Below, piece after piece: positions 44,918 to 54,270 of a stretch of DNA of 64,000 nt (within the stretch, counting starts at the first letter, position 1; each line of letters begins with the position of its first letter). The stretch is from Ponticaulis sp. (GTDB lineage: Bacteria > Pseudomonadota > Alphaproteobacteria > Caulobacterales > Hyphomonadaceae), in the NCBI GenBank assembly GCA_002692725.1, contig NZLU01000017.1, positions 1 through 64,000 of the forward strand. Reading direction: 5' to 3'. Position numbers and translations under genes: made by a program. The notes below the pieces were generated by a model. That model did not search any database, was not told the DNA's origin, and saw only the letters and a list, made by a program, of their open reading frames with translations.

Positions 44918-45044
44918 CAAGTTCGACCTCAATCCGCTGTTCACCCGTGTTTGGTGGATTTTTGTTCGCCTGATCGGCGAGCCAGAAGACCGCGCCTCCG
45001 GCTAATAAGATGACAAGGGCGAGAAAGATCAGGAAGCGGCGCAT
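44910..45044 (-). CDS. 44-residue single-helix membrane protein
   Basis: Small frame: basic MRRF start, a hydrophobic helix (LIFLALVILLAGGAVFWL) and a short polar tail ending EVELDV. AAGGA lies 6 bases before the ATG. Its 3' end overlaps the next gene's start by eight bases (GATGTTTAG), suggesting coupling to the exported repeat protein. Too short for usual gene callers, but start signal and overlap support translation. Divergent from aroK. Confidence 0.62.
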   Translation of the reverse strand: MRRFLIFLALVILLAGGAVFWLADQANKNPPNTGEQRIEVELDV

Positions 45045-45072
45045 CTTATTCCTTTAACAGCTTGCAACATGT

Positions 45073-45099
45073 TTGCCGGGTCACACCTTTATGTATAAT
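45073..45099 (+). promoter_or_regulatory. Possible promoter of aroK
   Basis: TTGCCG (45073-45078) and TATAAT (45094-45099) are 15 bases apart, shorter than ideal, 42 bases before the aroK GTG. The -10 is consensus-like; the -35 is weak. GGAGG at 45112-45116 serves as a ribosome-binding site, more closely matched to a short leader frame (ATG at 45128, eight codons, ending at 45154) that overlaps the aroK start. Confidence 0.3.
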
Positions 45100-45140
45100 C
45101 GCCTTTCTTGTGGAGGCGCAAAGTGTGATGCGTAAGTTCA

Positions 45141-45701
45141 GTGACTACAGATAACGATAATTCTGGCCCGAAAGTGGCAAAAGGAAAATCAATCGCACTT
45201 GTTGGGCTGATGGGCGCTGGAAAATCTTCCATTGGACGTCGGCTGGCCGACAGTCTGTCTCTTCCGTTTTATGACAGCGATGACGAAATCGAACAGGCGG
45301 CAGGTCTCTCAGTTTCGGACATCTTCTCCATTCATGGCGAAGAGGAATTCCGACGCGGCGAACAGCGCGTCATCGAACGTCTGCTAACGGGGCCGCAAAT
45401 CGTTCTGGCCACGGGGGGCGGCGCCTTCATGAATGCCGACACCCGCGCCCTGATGAAGCGCGAAGCGGTCACTATCTGGCTGCGGGCCGATCTGGAAACG
45501 CTTTGGCGCCGCGTTAGCCGCCGCGATGGTCGCCCGCTTCTGAAAACTGCGAATCCGAAGGACCGGCTGAGAGAATTGCTGGAAGCGCGCCAATCGACCT
45601 ATGCGGAGGCCGAGTTTGTGGTAGACAGCCGCGAAGGGCCTCATCAAACGGCCGTAAATGCAATTCTGCAGGTATTGAAGGACCAGGCGCTTCTCTCATG
45701 A
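45141..45701 (+). CDS. aroK: Shikimate kinase
   Basis: Phosphorylates shikimate with ATP in aromatic amino acid biosynthesis. Walker A is GLMGAGKSSIGRRLA, the shikimate-binding aspartate is in YDSDDEIE and ATGGGAF follows; RLREL lid arginines are present (RRDGRPLL). 186 residues. GTG at 45141 is the first start after an in-frame stop at 45126. An eight-codon leader frame overlaps it. Its stop overlaps the aroB start (ATGA). Confidence 0.94.
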   Translation: MTTDNDNSGPKVAKGKSIALVGLMGAGKSSIGRRLADSLSLPFYDSDDEIEQAAGLSVSDIFSIHGEEEFRRGEQRVIERLLTGPQIVLATGGGAFMNADTRALMKREAVTIWLRADLETLWRRVSRRDGRPLLKTANPKDRLRELLEARQSTYAEAEFVVDSREGPHQTAVNAILQVLKDQALLS

Positions 45702-46816
45702 CTCACTCAGTCGTTCGGGTCGAACTGGGCTCGCGAAGCTATGACATTGTCATCGGAAGCCAGGCGCTGACCGAAAGTGCGGGGCGTCTTAAAGCTATTC
45801 TGAAGCCGGGGACAAAGCGGATTTTTGTCCTGACAGATGAAAATGTCTGGTCTCATCATGGCGGTGCGCTGCAAACCCTTGCCCAGAATATCGGCCAGAC
45901 CCCCATCGTTCACGTTTTGCCTGCTGGTGAAGCGACCAAATCCTTTGAGAATCTGCAATTCGTTCTGGAATGGCTCATCTCTCACGAAGCCGAACGCAAT
46001 GATGTGCTGCTCGCATTTGGTGGTGGGGTGATTGGCGATCTCGCGGGCCTGGCCGCCGGGCTGATGAAGCGCGGCATGCCCTTTGTTCAGATCCCGACCA
46101 CCCTCCTCAGCCAGGTCGACTCTTCGGTCGGCGGGAAAACAGCGATCAACTCAAAGCATGGCAAGAATCTGATTGGCCTGTTCAATCAGCCTGCGCTTGT
46201 GCTTGCGGATATGTCGCTTCTGTCGACACTGCCACCGCGTGAATGGCGGGCCGGATATGCGGAAGTCATCAAATATGGGCTGATTGATCGTCCGGATTTC
46301 TTTGAAACGCTGGAAGCGCGGACCTCCGATATCTTGTCCGGCGATCTGTCGGCGCTCAGCGAGGCTGTGAAAACCTCGTGCGAATCCAAAGCGGACGTTG
46401 TCGCCGCTGACGAAACCGAACGCGGACGCCGGGCACTCCTCAATCTTGGCCACACCTTCGGCCATGCCATCGAAAAAGCGCGAGGGTTTGATGGCCGTGT
46501 CCTTCATGGCGAGGCTGTCGCAACCGGAATGTGCATGGCTTACCGGTATTCACGCGATCTCGAGCTGTGTCCGGGGCAGGACGTTGTGCGGGCCGAACGC
46601 CTGATCGCTGCCGCCGGCCTCGCCCCGACGCTTAGCGCTTTGAAGACGGGCGACTTTTCCGCCGATGAGCTTCTCAGCCATATGTTTCAGGACAAAAAGG
46701 TTGAATCTGGCGCGCTGACACTCATTCTTGCAAAAGGGATTGGTAAGGCATTCGTGCAAAAAGGGGCTGATCCTACTCATCTGAAAGCTTTTCTGGAGGC
46801 TGAAGTAAAACTCTGA
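45698..46816 (+). CDS. aroB: 3-dehydroquinate synthase
   Basis: NAD- and zinc-dependent enzyme making 3-dehydroquinate from DAHP. Motifs: AFGGGVIGDLAGLAAG (NAD-binding), IPTTLLSQVDSSVGGKTAIN (substrate), and zinc ligands in GYAEVIKYG, NLGHTFGHAIE and LHGEAVATGM. 372 residues. Overlaps aroK upstream (ATGA) and its TGA overlaps by one base the ATG of the CorC-like gene, so aroK-aroB-corC-like is a single unit. Confidence 0.95.
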   Translation: MTHSVVRVELGSRSYDIVIGSQALTESAGRLKAILKPGTKRIFVLTDENVWSHHGGALQTLAQNIGQTPIVHVLPAGEATKSFENLQFVLEWLISHEAERNDVLLAFGGGVIGDLAGLAAGLMKRGMPFVQIPTTLLSQVDSSVGGKTAINSKHGKNLIGLFNQPALVLADMSLLSTLPPREWRAGYAEVIKYGLIDRPDFFETLEARTSDILSGDLSALSEAVKTSCESKADVVAADETERGRRALLNLGHTFGHAIEKARGFDGRVLHGEAVATGMCMAYRYSRDLELCPGQDVVRAERLIAAAGLAPTLSALKTGDFSADELLSHMFQDKKVESGALTLILAKGIGKAFVQKGADPTHLKAFLEAEVKL

Positions 46817-48075
46817 TGGACACAGCGTGGCCATTTCTAGTCGTTATTATGCTGCTCTGCATGTCCGGATTTTTCTCCGGTTCAGAGACCGCACTCACCG
46901 CCGCGTCTCGTGCGCGAATGCACAGTCTTGAGCGAGACGGAGACAGCCGAGCCGCCCGGGTGAACCGTTTGCTCGCTGATCGCGAAAGTCTGATCGGCGC
47001 CATTCTGCTCGGCAATAACCTCGTCAATATCCTCGCCACTTCGATTGCGACGGTAACGTTCGTCAATTGGTTCGGGGAAGCAGGCGTCGGCGCGGCGACT
47101 GCCGTGATGACGGTTCTTGTCCTTGTTTTTGCTGAAGTTCTCCCGAAAACCTATGCTATTTCGAATTCCGATAATATGGCGATGGCGGTCTCGCGCCCGA
47201 TCACCTGGCTGGTGAAAGGTCTGTCCTGGGTGGTCTATATCGTTCAGGCTATTGTCAGTTTCACGCTGCGCCTGTTCGGTGTGAGAACTGACGAGGGCAT
47301 GGTCTCCGCCGAAGAGGAAATCCGCGGCGCAATCGATCTGCATCACTCCGAAGGGGGCGTGGCTGCGGCTGACCGTCATATGCTGGTTGGGGCGCTGGAT
47401 CTTAAAGAACTGGCCATCAGTGATCTCATGATCCACCGTAAAAGCATCAACATGATTGATGCGGATCAGCCCGCGCGAGACATTGTGATGGAGGCCCTGT
47501 CGAGCCAGCACACGCGCCTGCCGCTCTATCGCGGAACGCCGGACGAAGTTATCGGCGTGCTGCACGCCAAAGACCTGTTACGGGCCGTTGCGCCCATGCA
47601 TGGCGACCTCTCCAAGCTCGATATTGAAGCCATCATGCGCCCGCCCTGGTTTGTGCCCGAAACACTGTCTGTTCAGGAACAGCTGGACGGCTTTCTGAAA
47701 AAACGAAGCCATTTTGCGCTCGTGGTCGATGAGTTTGGTGCGCTGGAAGGTCTGATTACGCTCGAGGACATTCTCGAAGAGATTGTCGGCGATATCCGTG
47801 ATGAGCATGACATCCCCGTACAAGGCGTTCGCCCGCAGCCAGACGGCTCGGTCAATGTCGATGGCGTTGTCACCATCCGCGATCTCAACCGGGCCATGGG
47901 GTGGAATTTACCGGATGAAGAAGCCGTCACTGTAGCCGGTCTGGTGATCCACGAAGCACAGACCATCCCCGAGCCCGGCCAGCGCTTTGCGTTTCTTGGC
48001 TATCAGTTCGATGTGCTGCGCAAATCCCGAAACCAGATCACCGCCCTTCGCGTGAAGAAGGATGAAGAAGTTTAG
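46816..48075 (+). CDS. HlyC/CorC family transporter (CNNM-CBS)
   Basis: Membrane protein of 419 residues: CNNM/DUF21 domain with GFFSGSETALTAASRARM and several helices, followed by two CBS domains (IDADQPARDIVMEALSSQHTRLPLYRGTPDEVIGVLHAKDLL is the first, cut here to its signature; ALVVDEFGALEGLITLEDILEEIVGDI the second) and a C-terminal CorC/HlyC domain. Family members handle Mg2+ or other cations and are often wrongly called haemolysins. Shares transcript with aroB. Followed by a strong terminator. Confidence 0.9.
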   Translation: MDTAWPFLVVIMLLCMSGFFSGSETALTAASRARMHSLERDGDSRAARVNRLLADRESLIGAILLGNNLVNILATSIATVTFVNWFGEAGVGAATAVMTVLVLVFAEVLPKTYAISNSDNMAMAVSRPITWLVKGLSWVVYIVQAIVSFTLRLFGVRTDEGMVSAEEEIRGAIDLHHSEGGVAAADRHMLVGALDLKELAISDLMIHRKSINMIDADQPARDIVMEALSSQHTRLPLYRGTPDEVIGVLHAKDLLRAVAPMHGDLSKLDIEAIMRPPWFVPETLSVQEQLDGFLKKRSHFALVVDEFGALEGLITLEDILEEIVGDIRDEHDIPVQGVRPQPDGSVNVDGVVTIRDLNRAMGWNLPDEEAVTVAGLVIHEAQTIPEPGQRFAFLGYQFDVLRKSRNQITALRVKKDEEV

Positions 48076-48126
48076 GCGATCGGGTTCCGGATCAAGTCCG
48101 GGATAACATCAGATTCGAAACGCAAA

Positions 48127-48153
48127 AAAAGCCCCGGCCGGAACCGGGGCTTT
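48127..48153. terminator. Bidirectional Rho-independent terminator
   Basis: Stem GCCCCGG/CCGGGGC with loop CCGGAA, flanked by seven A on the left and TTT on the right. On the minus strand the seven-T run makes it strong for the TonB receptor gene; on the plus strand it closes the aroK-aroB-CorC unit. Confidence 0.88.
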
Positions 48154-48184
48154 CTGTCATTTGGCTTCCCTCCCCTGGGGAAAT

Positions 48185-50545
48185 CTAGAAACGCGCTGTC
48201 AGGGTTGCCTGGAATGTGCGCGGGTTGAGCGGGCGATAGAAGGCTGAGCCTGCGAACATGAAGGCGGTTGGCACGCGCTCATCAAACACATTGTTGAGGT
48301 TGAACCGCAGCGAGATGTTTTCCGGCACACCGAACCCATTCGGTCCGCCAAGGTCTACATAGCCGTCAAACACGGTGAAGGCTTCGACTTCTGCAGTCTC
48401 AACGAAGGTCGAATACCGCTCGCCCGTATACTTGCCTGACAGGTTCGCAACCAGCCACTCAGTCGGTTCATAGGTGACGCCGCCCGTAATCAACCATTCC
48501 GGGCTGTCGGCCAGAGTAAAGCCATTCGCATCTTCGGTTTTGTTATAGGTGACATTGCCGTTGATATAGACTTTATCTTCAAAAACATCCGGCTGATAGA
48601 CGCCAGATAGTTCAACACCGACAGAATCCACTGACCCGCCATTGAAGGCCGCGGATTCAGGCTGACCCGTGGCCGGATTGATGACGGAGCTCTGGAAAAG
48701 CTGGTTGTCAAACGAGGTGTAGTAGACCGTCGCCGCGCCGAAGAACTGGTTGCGATTGGTCCGGATACCGAGCTCGAAATTCTCCGCTTCCTCGCCTTTT
48801 GGCGGATCAGCCAGATCAGAGCCGGTATTGTCGAACAAATCATCTGTGCCGCGGGGCAGTGCGAAGTTCTGCGACCAGGAGCCAAAGATCTGATCTGAGT
48901 CGTTCAGGTCATAAACCGCCCCGATCATCGGCAGGATATCGCTTTCGAAGTCAGCCGTGATGTATTGCGGGCCATAACCCGGCAGACTGCCGCCCGGTGC
49001 ACTGGCATCGCGAATGGCATAGTCGTTGAAGTCCCGATACCCATCGAGGGAATAGTCGATATTGAGGGTTTTCAGGCCGACTTCCACATTCAGCCGGTCG
49101 TCCAGAAGGCTGATCGTATCGGAGAGATACAGCTGTGTGGTCTCGCGCACGGTGGTGTAATCGCGACGGTAATAGGCCACTTCATCGAACAGCACCGCGC
49201 CATCCTGACTGCCACCAACCTTGTTCAGGCGTTGTTGCGTCCGGTTATAGGTTTCGTCCTCAATCCAGAAGCCCGCCTTGATCGTGTGGTTTGCCACACG
49301 ATATTCCGCGCCCGCGACCAGTCCCTCACGTTCGCCGCCAACGGTCGAGATACCGTATTGAACGCCGCGCGGGAACACGACGTCCAAGCCGACATTATTC
49401 TGATCCATGAACCGGCCCAGCGTGTTCGAGAAGCCGTCCGGCGAAACGCCAAACCCGTCTTTGTCCTCGAAATAATAGGTCGCCTTCACGTCCAGATCTT
49501 CGGTCACATCGGTGGCAAAGGTCACATTGTAGAGCGCATCCTGACGAATGTTGATGCGGTCTTCAAAGTAAGAGGTACAGTTGCCGCCAATATAGGTCGG
49601 TGAGAAGTCATTGCTGTCTGCGACGCCATCTCCGTTATAATCCCACGGATAGATGAGATTACCGCCGGCATCGGTGTAAGGCATGATACAACCGTCAGGA
49701 ATCGTGCCGGAATAGCCGTAGAAATAGTCGTTCTCGAACGTGGCTGCAGGACCAGACGGGGAGTCATAGTCAAAGAATTCGTTCGCGACATATCCAGCCT
49801 GGATATAGGTGTCAGCATCCCATTCATAGACGATCTTGCCTTCAATATGCTCACGGTCGATTGACCCGGCACCGCGCCACAGACCGCTATCGGTCTTAGA
49901 TCGGCTGATATAGGCTGAAAGACCATTCAGATCGCCTGTGTCGAGACGAACGAAGCTCCGCTCCAGATCATCATCGCCCATTGTGTAGGAGAGCACACCG
50001 CCGAACTCGTCGGCGGTCGGCGTCGTATTGTAGGACACGATCGGACCAAGCGAGGCATAGCTAGGCAGAGAGACATCGCCGGCACCTGGCGAAGCAACCA
50101 CGGCGCCGAGGTTTTCATTATCAACATAGCGGAAGATGGGCGACCCACCGAAGGCATCAGAGCGGCCCATTGGCACGCCATCCAGCACAAAACCGATTTG
50201 CTGGAGGTTGAAAGCCCGGACCGTGACAGAGTTGCCGAACTCGTAAAGGCCAAGCGCACCATCTGTCTGCACGTTGAAGCCGGGAAGAGATTCCAGCATT
50301 TTCAGACCAGAAATGCCGCCGGGAGCCGAGAGAAGCTGATCGCGCGTCACCGCAACGGTGTTGGTGGCTTCATCCAGGCCAATGGCTTCATCCGTCTGGG
50401 AGACGCGTCGGCCCTCTACATAGACCGTGTCCATTGTCGCGGTTTCTTCATCGTCCTGCGCCCAGGATATTCCGCCATACAATGAACAGGAAGCCGCAAT
50501 GGCCATTATGCTCACAGGTCGCAACAGGTTTCGGAGTTTCAACAT
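48185..50545 (-). CDS. TonB-dependent receptor
   Basis: Outer-membrane TonB-dependent transporter of 786 residues. Signal ends GGISWAQDDEE. The plug includes TVTVRAFNLQQIGFVLDGVPMG-type sequence (recognisable as VRAFNLQQIGFVLDGVPMG) and the barrel closes with QATLTARF. Belongs to the siderophore/vitamin-like group with long extracellular loops (Tyr/Asp/Pro-rich). The ATG at 50545 lies 7 bases after GAGGGG, better than the ATG at 50551. Ligand unknown. It is divergent from the dipeptidase gene. Confidence 0.86.
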   Translation of the reverse strand: MLKLRNLLRPVSIMAIAASCSLYGGISWAQDDEETATMDTVYVEGRRVSQTDEAIGLDEATNTVAVTRDQLLSAPGGISGLKMLESLPGFNVQTDGALGLYEFGNSVTVRAFNLQQIGFVLDGVPMGRSDAFGGSPIFRYVDNENLGAVVASPGAGDVSLPSYASLGPIVSYNTTPTADEFGGVLSYTMGDDDLERSFVRLDTGDLNGLSAYISRSKTDSGLWRGAGSIDREHIEGKIVYEWDADTYIQAGYVANEFFDYDSPSGPAATFENDYFYGYSGTIPDGCIMPYTDAGGNLIYPWDYNGDGVADSNDFSPTYIGGNCTSYFEDRINIRQDALYNVTFATDVTEDLDVKATYYFEDKDGFGVSPDGFSNTLGRFMDQNNVGLDVVFPRGVQYGISTVGGEREGLVAGAEYRVANHTIKAGFWIEDETYNRTQQRLNKVGGSQDGAVLFDEVAYYRRDYTTVRETTQLYLSDTISLLDDRLNVEVGLKTLNIDYSLDGYRDFNDYAIRDASAPGGSLPGYGPQYITADFESDILPMIGAVYDLNDSDQIFGSWSQNFALPRGTDDLFDNTGSDLADPPKGEEAENFELGIRTNRNQFFGAATVYYTSFDNQLFQSSVINPATGQPESAAFNGGSVDSVGVELSGVYQPDVFEDKVYINGNVTYNKTEDANGFTLADSPEWLITGGVTYEPTEWLVANLSGKYTGERYSTFVETAEVEAFTVFDGYVDLGGPNGFGVPENISLRFNLNNVFDERVPTAFMFAGSAFYRPLNPRTFQATLTARF

Positions 50546-50551
50546 AATCAT

Positions 50552-50934
50552 TCCCCTCTCGATTGGCTAAACACCTGATGAGAAGGTTCTGCGCCGGGAG
50601 TTCCTGCGCAACTCCCGCGTCCAACTTGTGATGCAAATCAGAATTCGAGACTAAATATTATGTATTCGGCATTTATTTGCTTAAATATTGAACATATGTC
50701 TGCGTTCACGTGCTAGTGAACACAGAATCTTATGGTTACTTTTTGGTAACCAATAAGAATTCAACTATTTGAAATTGCAAAACTACCATTCTGAGAAAAT
50801 ATCGACTTGAGATGTCAGAATATCTGACTGGCCGAATACTTTTACTCAATTCCGAACAACACGATCATTTCCATACTGGACGGTTTGCCGGGAGTACGCT
50901 TACTATTTACGCATATGGGCGACAGGAGGGTTTC
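50552..50934. other. AT-rich divergent regulatory region with inverted repeats
   Basis: 383 bp without a supported gene, between the TonB receptor and the dipeptidase. Two inverted repeats stand out: GTTCAC (50704-50709) with GTGAAC (50716-50721), and CTTA-TGGTTAC-TTTTTG-GTAACCA-(A)-TAAG at 50729-50757, a long stem with one bulge. A related TCACGTG...GTGAACAC run lies at 36639-36655 upstream of the other TonB receptor. These look like operators; no regulator gene is adjacent. Confidence 0.5.
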
Positions 50935-52200
50935 ATGAAGTTTCCAAACAAAATCAGTCAGATCAGTCTGACCGCGTTAGCCGCACTCGCGCTTTCGGCT
51001 TGCGAGACCACAACCACGGTTGATCCGACGCCGATGCAGTCGCCCTTCGACGCGAACCATCAGGCGCTGGTCATTCTGGATACACACCTGGATACGCCCG
51101 CTCTGCTCGTTCAGCCGTGGTTCGACATCACCGAGCGGCATGATTATTTCACGGACTACACTCAGGTTGACCTGCCGCGCATGGACGAAGGGGGGCTCGA
51201 TGGCGGTTTTTGGGTGCTTTACACCCCGCAGGGACCACTCACCGAAGACGCCTATGAGGCCACGCGCGATGTCGCCTTACTGCGCGCCATGTCAGTACAG
51301 AAAATGGTCGCTGCCAATCCTGAAGAATTCGAGATTGCGAAGACCGCCGATGACGCCTGGCGCATTGGGCGTAGTGGCAAAAAAGTCGTCATTATGAGCA
51401 TCGAGAACAGCTATCCGCTGGGCACGGATCTGTCGCTTGTCGAAACGTTTTACAAACTGGGTGTTCGGATGATCGGCCCGGTCCATTCTCGCAATAACCA
51501 GTTTGCCGATAGCGCGACGGAGATCGAGACTGTGCATGACGGGCTCTCGCCACTTGGTTATGAGCTGGTCGAAGAGGCGAACCGTCTGGGCATGGTCGTC
51601 GATGGGTCGCATGCCAGCCAGAAATCGCTGGCGGATATGATTTCGGCCTCCAAAACGCCCGTGGTTCTGTCTCACTCAGGCACCAGCGCCGTCTACATGC
51701 ACCCGCGGAATATTGATGATGAGCACCTCAAAATGCTGGCGGACAGTGGTGGCGTCATCCAGATGAACGCTCTTGGTGCCTATTTGCGCGAACTACCCGC
51801 TAACCCGGAACGCACGGAAGAATTGATGGCGCTACGCCAGACCTATTCCAATCCGGGTGACATGACGTCGGAGCAGTATGACGAATATCTTGCCGCACGG
51901 AATGAGATTGACGCAAAATATCCGCCAGCCATGGCCGAATTCGAAGACTTTTATGATCAGCTGACGCATGCGCTACGTCTGATTGGTCCGGACCATGTCG
52001 GGATCGGCCCCGACTGGGATGGTGGCGGCGGCGTGATCGGCCTTGAAGATGTATCTGACTATCCGGCGATCACGCAACGTCTGCGCGATGATGGATATAG
52101 CTGGGACGATATTCAGAAAATCATGGGCGGTAATGTACTGCGCCTGCTGGCCGAGGCAGAAGCCTATGCGGCAAGCCTGAAGGATGGATCAGAGGGCTGA
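50935..52200 (+). CDS. Membrane dipeptidase (M19), lipoprotein
   Basis: Zinc dipeptidase of the renal-dipeptidase family, 421 residues. The lipobox is ALSACE. Metal ligands are visible in LDTHLDTPAL (His-x-Asp), VIMSIENSYPLG (Glu), GPVHSRNN, VVDGSHAS and VVLSHSGTSA (His), with GIGPDWDGGG near the end. Cleaves D- or L-dipeptides at the envelope. GGAGGG lies just before the ATG at 50935, so the longer frame from 50812 is not used. Overlaps convergent bolA by 12 bases. Confidence 0.9.
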   Translation: MKFPNKISQISLTALAALALSACETTTTVDPTPMQSPFDANHQALVILDTHLDTPALLVQPWFDITERHDYFTDYTQVDLPRMDEGGLDGGFWVLYTPQGPLTEDAYEATRDVALLRAMSVQKMVAANPEEFEIAKTADDAWRIGRSGKKVVIMSIENSYPLGTDLSLVETFYKLGVRMIGPVHSRNNQFADSATEIETVHDGLSPLGYELVEEANRLGMVVDGSHASQKSLADMISASKTPVVLSHSGTSAVYMHPRNIDDEHLKMLADSGGVIQMNALGAYLRELPANPERTEELMALRQTYSNPGDMTSEQYDEYLAARNEIDAKYPPAMAEFEDFYDQLTHALRLIGPDHVGIGPDWDGGGGVIGLEDVSDYPAITQRLRDDGYSWDDIQKIMGGNVLRLLAEAEAYAASLKDGSEG

Positions 52201-52452
52201 GACTTTCAAACGCAAGGCGTGGAGACCGCTCTCGAATTCTGGGGTGAGAGCGGAATTCACCAGGCGGTGCGACTCTACGCGGGATTTGCCAGCGAAAGCT
52301 TCTGATATAATTTCTACAAAATAGTGGGTTTCACCAGCCGGACTGGCGCCCGCATGCCCCGCATGGAGATGCGATTCATCAACGACTTTCAGACTTTCTG
52401 GGGAAAACGCCAAAAGGAGTTGATCCTCTATTCGATTTTGCCTGTTTGTCAA
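52189..52452 (-). CDS. BolA family protein
   Basis: 87-residue BolA-type protein, likely with a monothiol glutaredoxin in iron-sulfur handling or gene control. Typical sequence LKVVDESHLHAGHAG, FVEIISEAFAGKSRVESHRLVNSALTPEF. Lies divergent from the J-domain gene, an arrangement common in alphaproteobacteria. Overlaps the dipeptidase gene's 3' end. Confidence 0.9.
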   Translation of the reverse strand: MTNRQNRIEDQLLLAFSPESLKVVDESHLHAGHAGASPAGETHYFVEIISEAFAGKSRVESHRLVNSALTPEFESGLHALRLKVSAL

Positions 52453-52490
52453 TTCTTGCCTCTTTCGTCAGATCGAACCATTATTACGCC

Positions 52491-53111
52491 ATGTCGTCAG
52501 CTTATGAACACCGCCCCAAATTTAAAAAAGACATCTCGATCGGTGCATCGAAGTCTAAACGCAAGAGGGGCGCATCCGCCGAACCCGAGACCACGATCTG
52601 TGATCATAAGGGTTGTGACTCGCCGGGAGAATTCAAGTCTCCCAAACATGGCGGTGGGTATCACAATTTCTGCCAGCGTCATGCAGCAGAGTATAATAAG
52701 AAGTGGAACTTCTTTGATGGCATGACCGAATCTGAAGCCAAGGCTTTCTCAAAGTCGGCGGAATACGGTCATCGCAAAACTTGGAAGTTTGGCACCGGCC
52801 CTGTTGGCTCGAAATCGAAACTGAGATCGGGCGATCCACGCATCTGGGCGGGCATTGACGGCGTGAATGAGGCCGCAATTCAGGCGTCCAGAAAGCAAAA
52901 CGCCCGGACACGACTCCAGGTGCGCGCTCTGGCTGACCTCGATTTGCCCGAGGCGGCAACCGCACACGAAATTCGCGAGCGCTATTCGGAATACGTCAAG
53001 AAATTCCACCCGGATGCAAATGGCGGTGATCGCTCATCCGAGCATAAACTTGCCCGCGTCATCAAAGCCTTCAAAACACTGAAGGCTGCCGGCCTTACGC
53101 AGGACGATTAA
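52491..53111 (+). CDS. J-domain protein
   Basis: 206 residues with a C-terminal J domain: AATAHEIRERYSEYVKKFHPDANGGDRSSEHKL, including the HPD triad that stimulates Hsp70. The N-terminal half has CDHKGCDSPGEF and HNFCQRHAAEYN, a possible Cys/His metal site, followed by WNFFDGMT. This organisation is found in alphaproteobacterial DnaJ-like proteins beside cobS. The ATG at 52491 starts at the conserved SAYEHRP. Likely a DnaK co-chaperone; client unknown. Confidence 0.86.
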   Translation: MSSAYEHRPKFKKDISIGASKSKRKRGASAEPETTICDHKGCDSPGEFKSPKHGGGYHNFCQRHAAEYNKKWNFFDGMTESEAKAFSKSAEYGHRKTWKFGTGPVGSKSKLRSGDPRIWAGIDGVNEAAIQASRKQNARTRLQVRALADLDLPEAATAHEIRERYSEYVKKFHPDANGGDRSSEHKLARVIKAFKTLKAAGLTQDD

Positions 53112-53226
53112 TCCCGTCTCAGACTTTCATAAATCTGCGGTGCATTGTCTTCTCATGCCCCATTGGAATGGACTTCTGTAAAGTCCAAGTTAGAACAGGC
53201 TTTCAACCTGTTGAGGAAAACTTCGT

Positions 53227-54210
53227 ATGTCCGTCATTTCAGCCTCTGCCGATTTGGATTCTCTGATCCCGGATCAGAAGGTCAGCGTCCGCGACGTGTT
53301 CGGAATTGACTCCGATCTGAAGGTCGACGCGTTTTCCGGTAAAACCGAATATGTCCCTGAAGTGGATGAGAGCTATCGCTTTGATCCGCAGACAACCATG
53401 GCGATCCTGGCAGGCTTTCAGTACAATCGCCGGGTGATGGTGCAGGGCTATCACGGAACGGGTAAATCCACACATATTGAGCAAGTGGCCGCGCGCCTGA
53501 ACTGGCCGCTCATCCGCGTGAACCTTGATAGCCATGTCTCCCGAATTGATCTGGTCGGTAAGGACGCCATTGTTCTGAAAGACGGGCAGCAAGTGACCGA
53601 ATTCCGGGAAGGGATTCTACCATGGGCGCTCCAACGCCCGGTCGCCATTGTATTTGACGAGTATGACGCTGGTCGGCCGGACGTCATGTTCGTGATCCAG
53701 CGCATTCTCGAGGCGTCGGGTCGCCTCACCCTGCTCGACCAGAACCGCGTGATTGCGCCGAACCCTTATTTCCGTCTGTTCGCCACCACCAATACGGTTG
53801 GCCTGGGCGACACAACGGGCCTCTATCATGGCACCCAACAACTCAACCAGGGTCAGATGGACCGCTGGTCGATCGTGACGACGCTGAATTATCTCGAGCA
53901 TGACGCGGAGGTCGAAATCGTCGGGTCAAAACTCCCCGATTTCGACAAAGACCAGCTCGACAAAATGGTGCGTCTGGCGGATCTGACGCGGAACGCCTTC
54001 ATGAATGGCGATCTGTCGACCGTTATGAGCCCACGGACCGTGATTACCTGGGCAGAAAATGCGGCCATTTTTGGCGATATTGGTCAGGCTTTCCGGATGA
54101 GCTTCCTCAACAAATGTGATGAACTTGAGCGACCAATTGTTGCTGAATTCTATCAGCGCTGTTTCGGCGAGGAGCTTCCCGAAAGCGCGCTGATGATTCA
54201 GGTGGCCTAA
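53227..54210 (+). CDS. cobS: CobS-type AAA+ ATPase (cobaltochelatase subunit)
   Basis: AAA+ ATPase subunit of aerobic cobaltochelatase, which with CobT and CobN inserts cobalt in B12 synthesis. Walker A is [12 protein letters not shown], Walker B region [17 protein letters not shown], sensor LFATTNTVG. 327 residues. GAGGAAAA precedes the ATG. No cobN or other cob gene is in the window. CobS/CobT are often retained without complete B12 synthesis, so the true role may be different. Confidence 0.92.
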   Translation: MSVISASADLDSLIPDQKVSVRDVFGIDSDLKVDAFSGKTEYVPEVDESYRFDPQTTMAILAGFQYNRRVMVQGYHGTGKSTHIEQVAARLNWPLIRVNLDSHVSRIDLVGKDAIVLKDGQQVTEFREGILPWALQRPVAIVFDEYDAGRPDVMFVIQRILEASGRLTLLDQNRVIAPNPYFRLFATTNTVGLGDTTGLYHGTQQLNQGQMDRWSIVTTLNYLEHDAEVEIVGSKLPDFDKDQLDKMVRLADLTRNAFMNGDLSTVMSPRTVITWAENAAIFGDIGQAFRMSFLNKCDELERPIVAEFYQRCFGEELPESALMIQVA

Positions 54211-54270
54211 AGGACTGGCCGTGAGGCCATTCCACTGGCCTGACACCGCCTCACCCGCTATATCTCTCCT

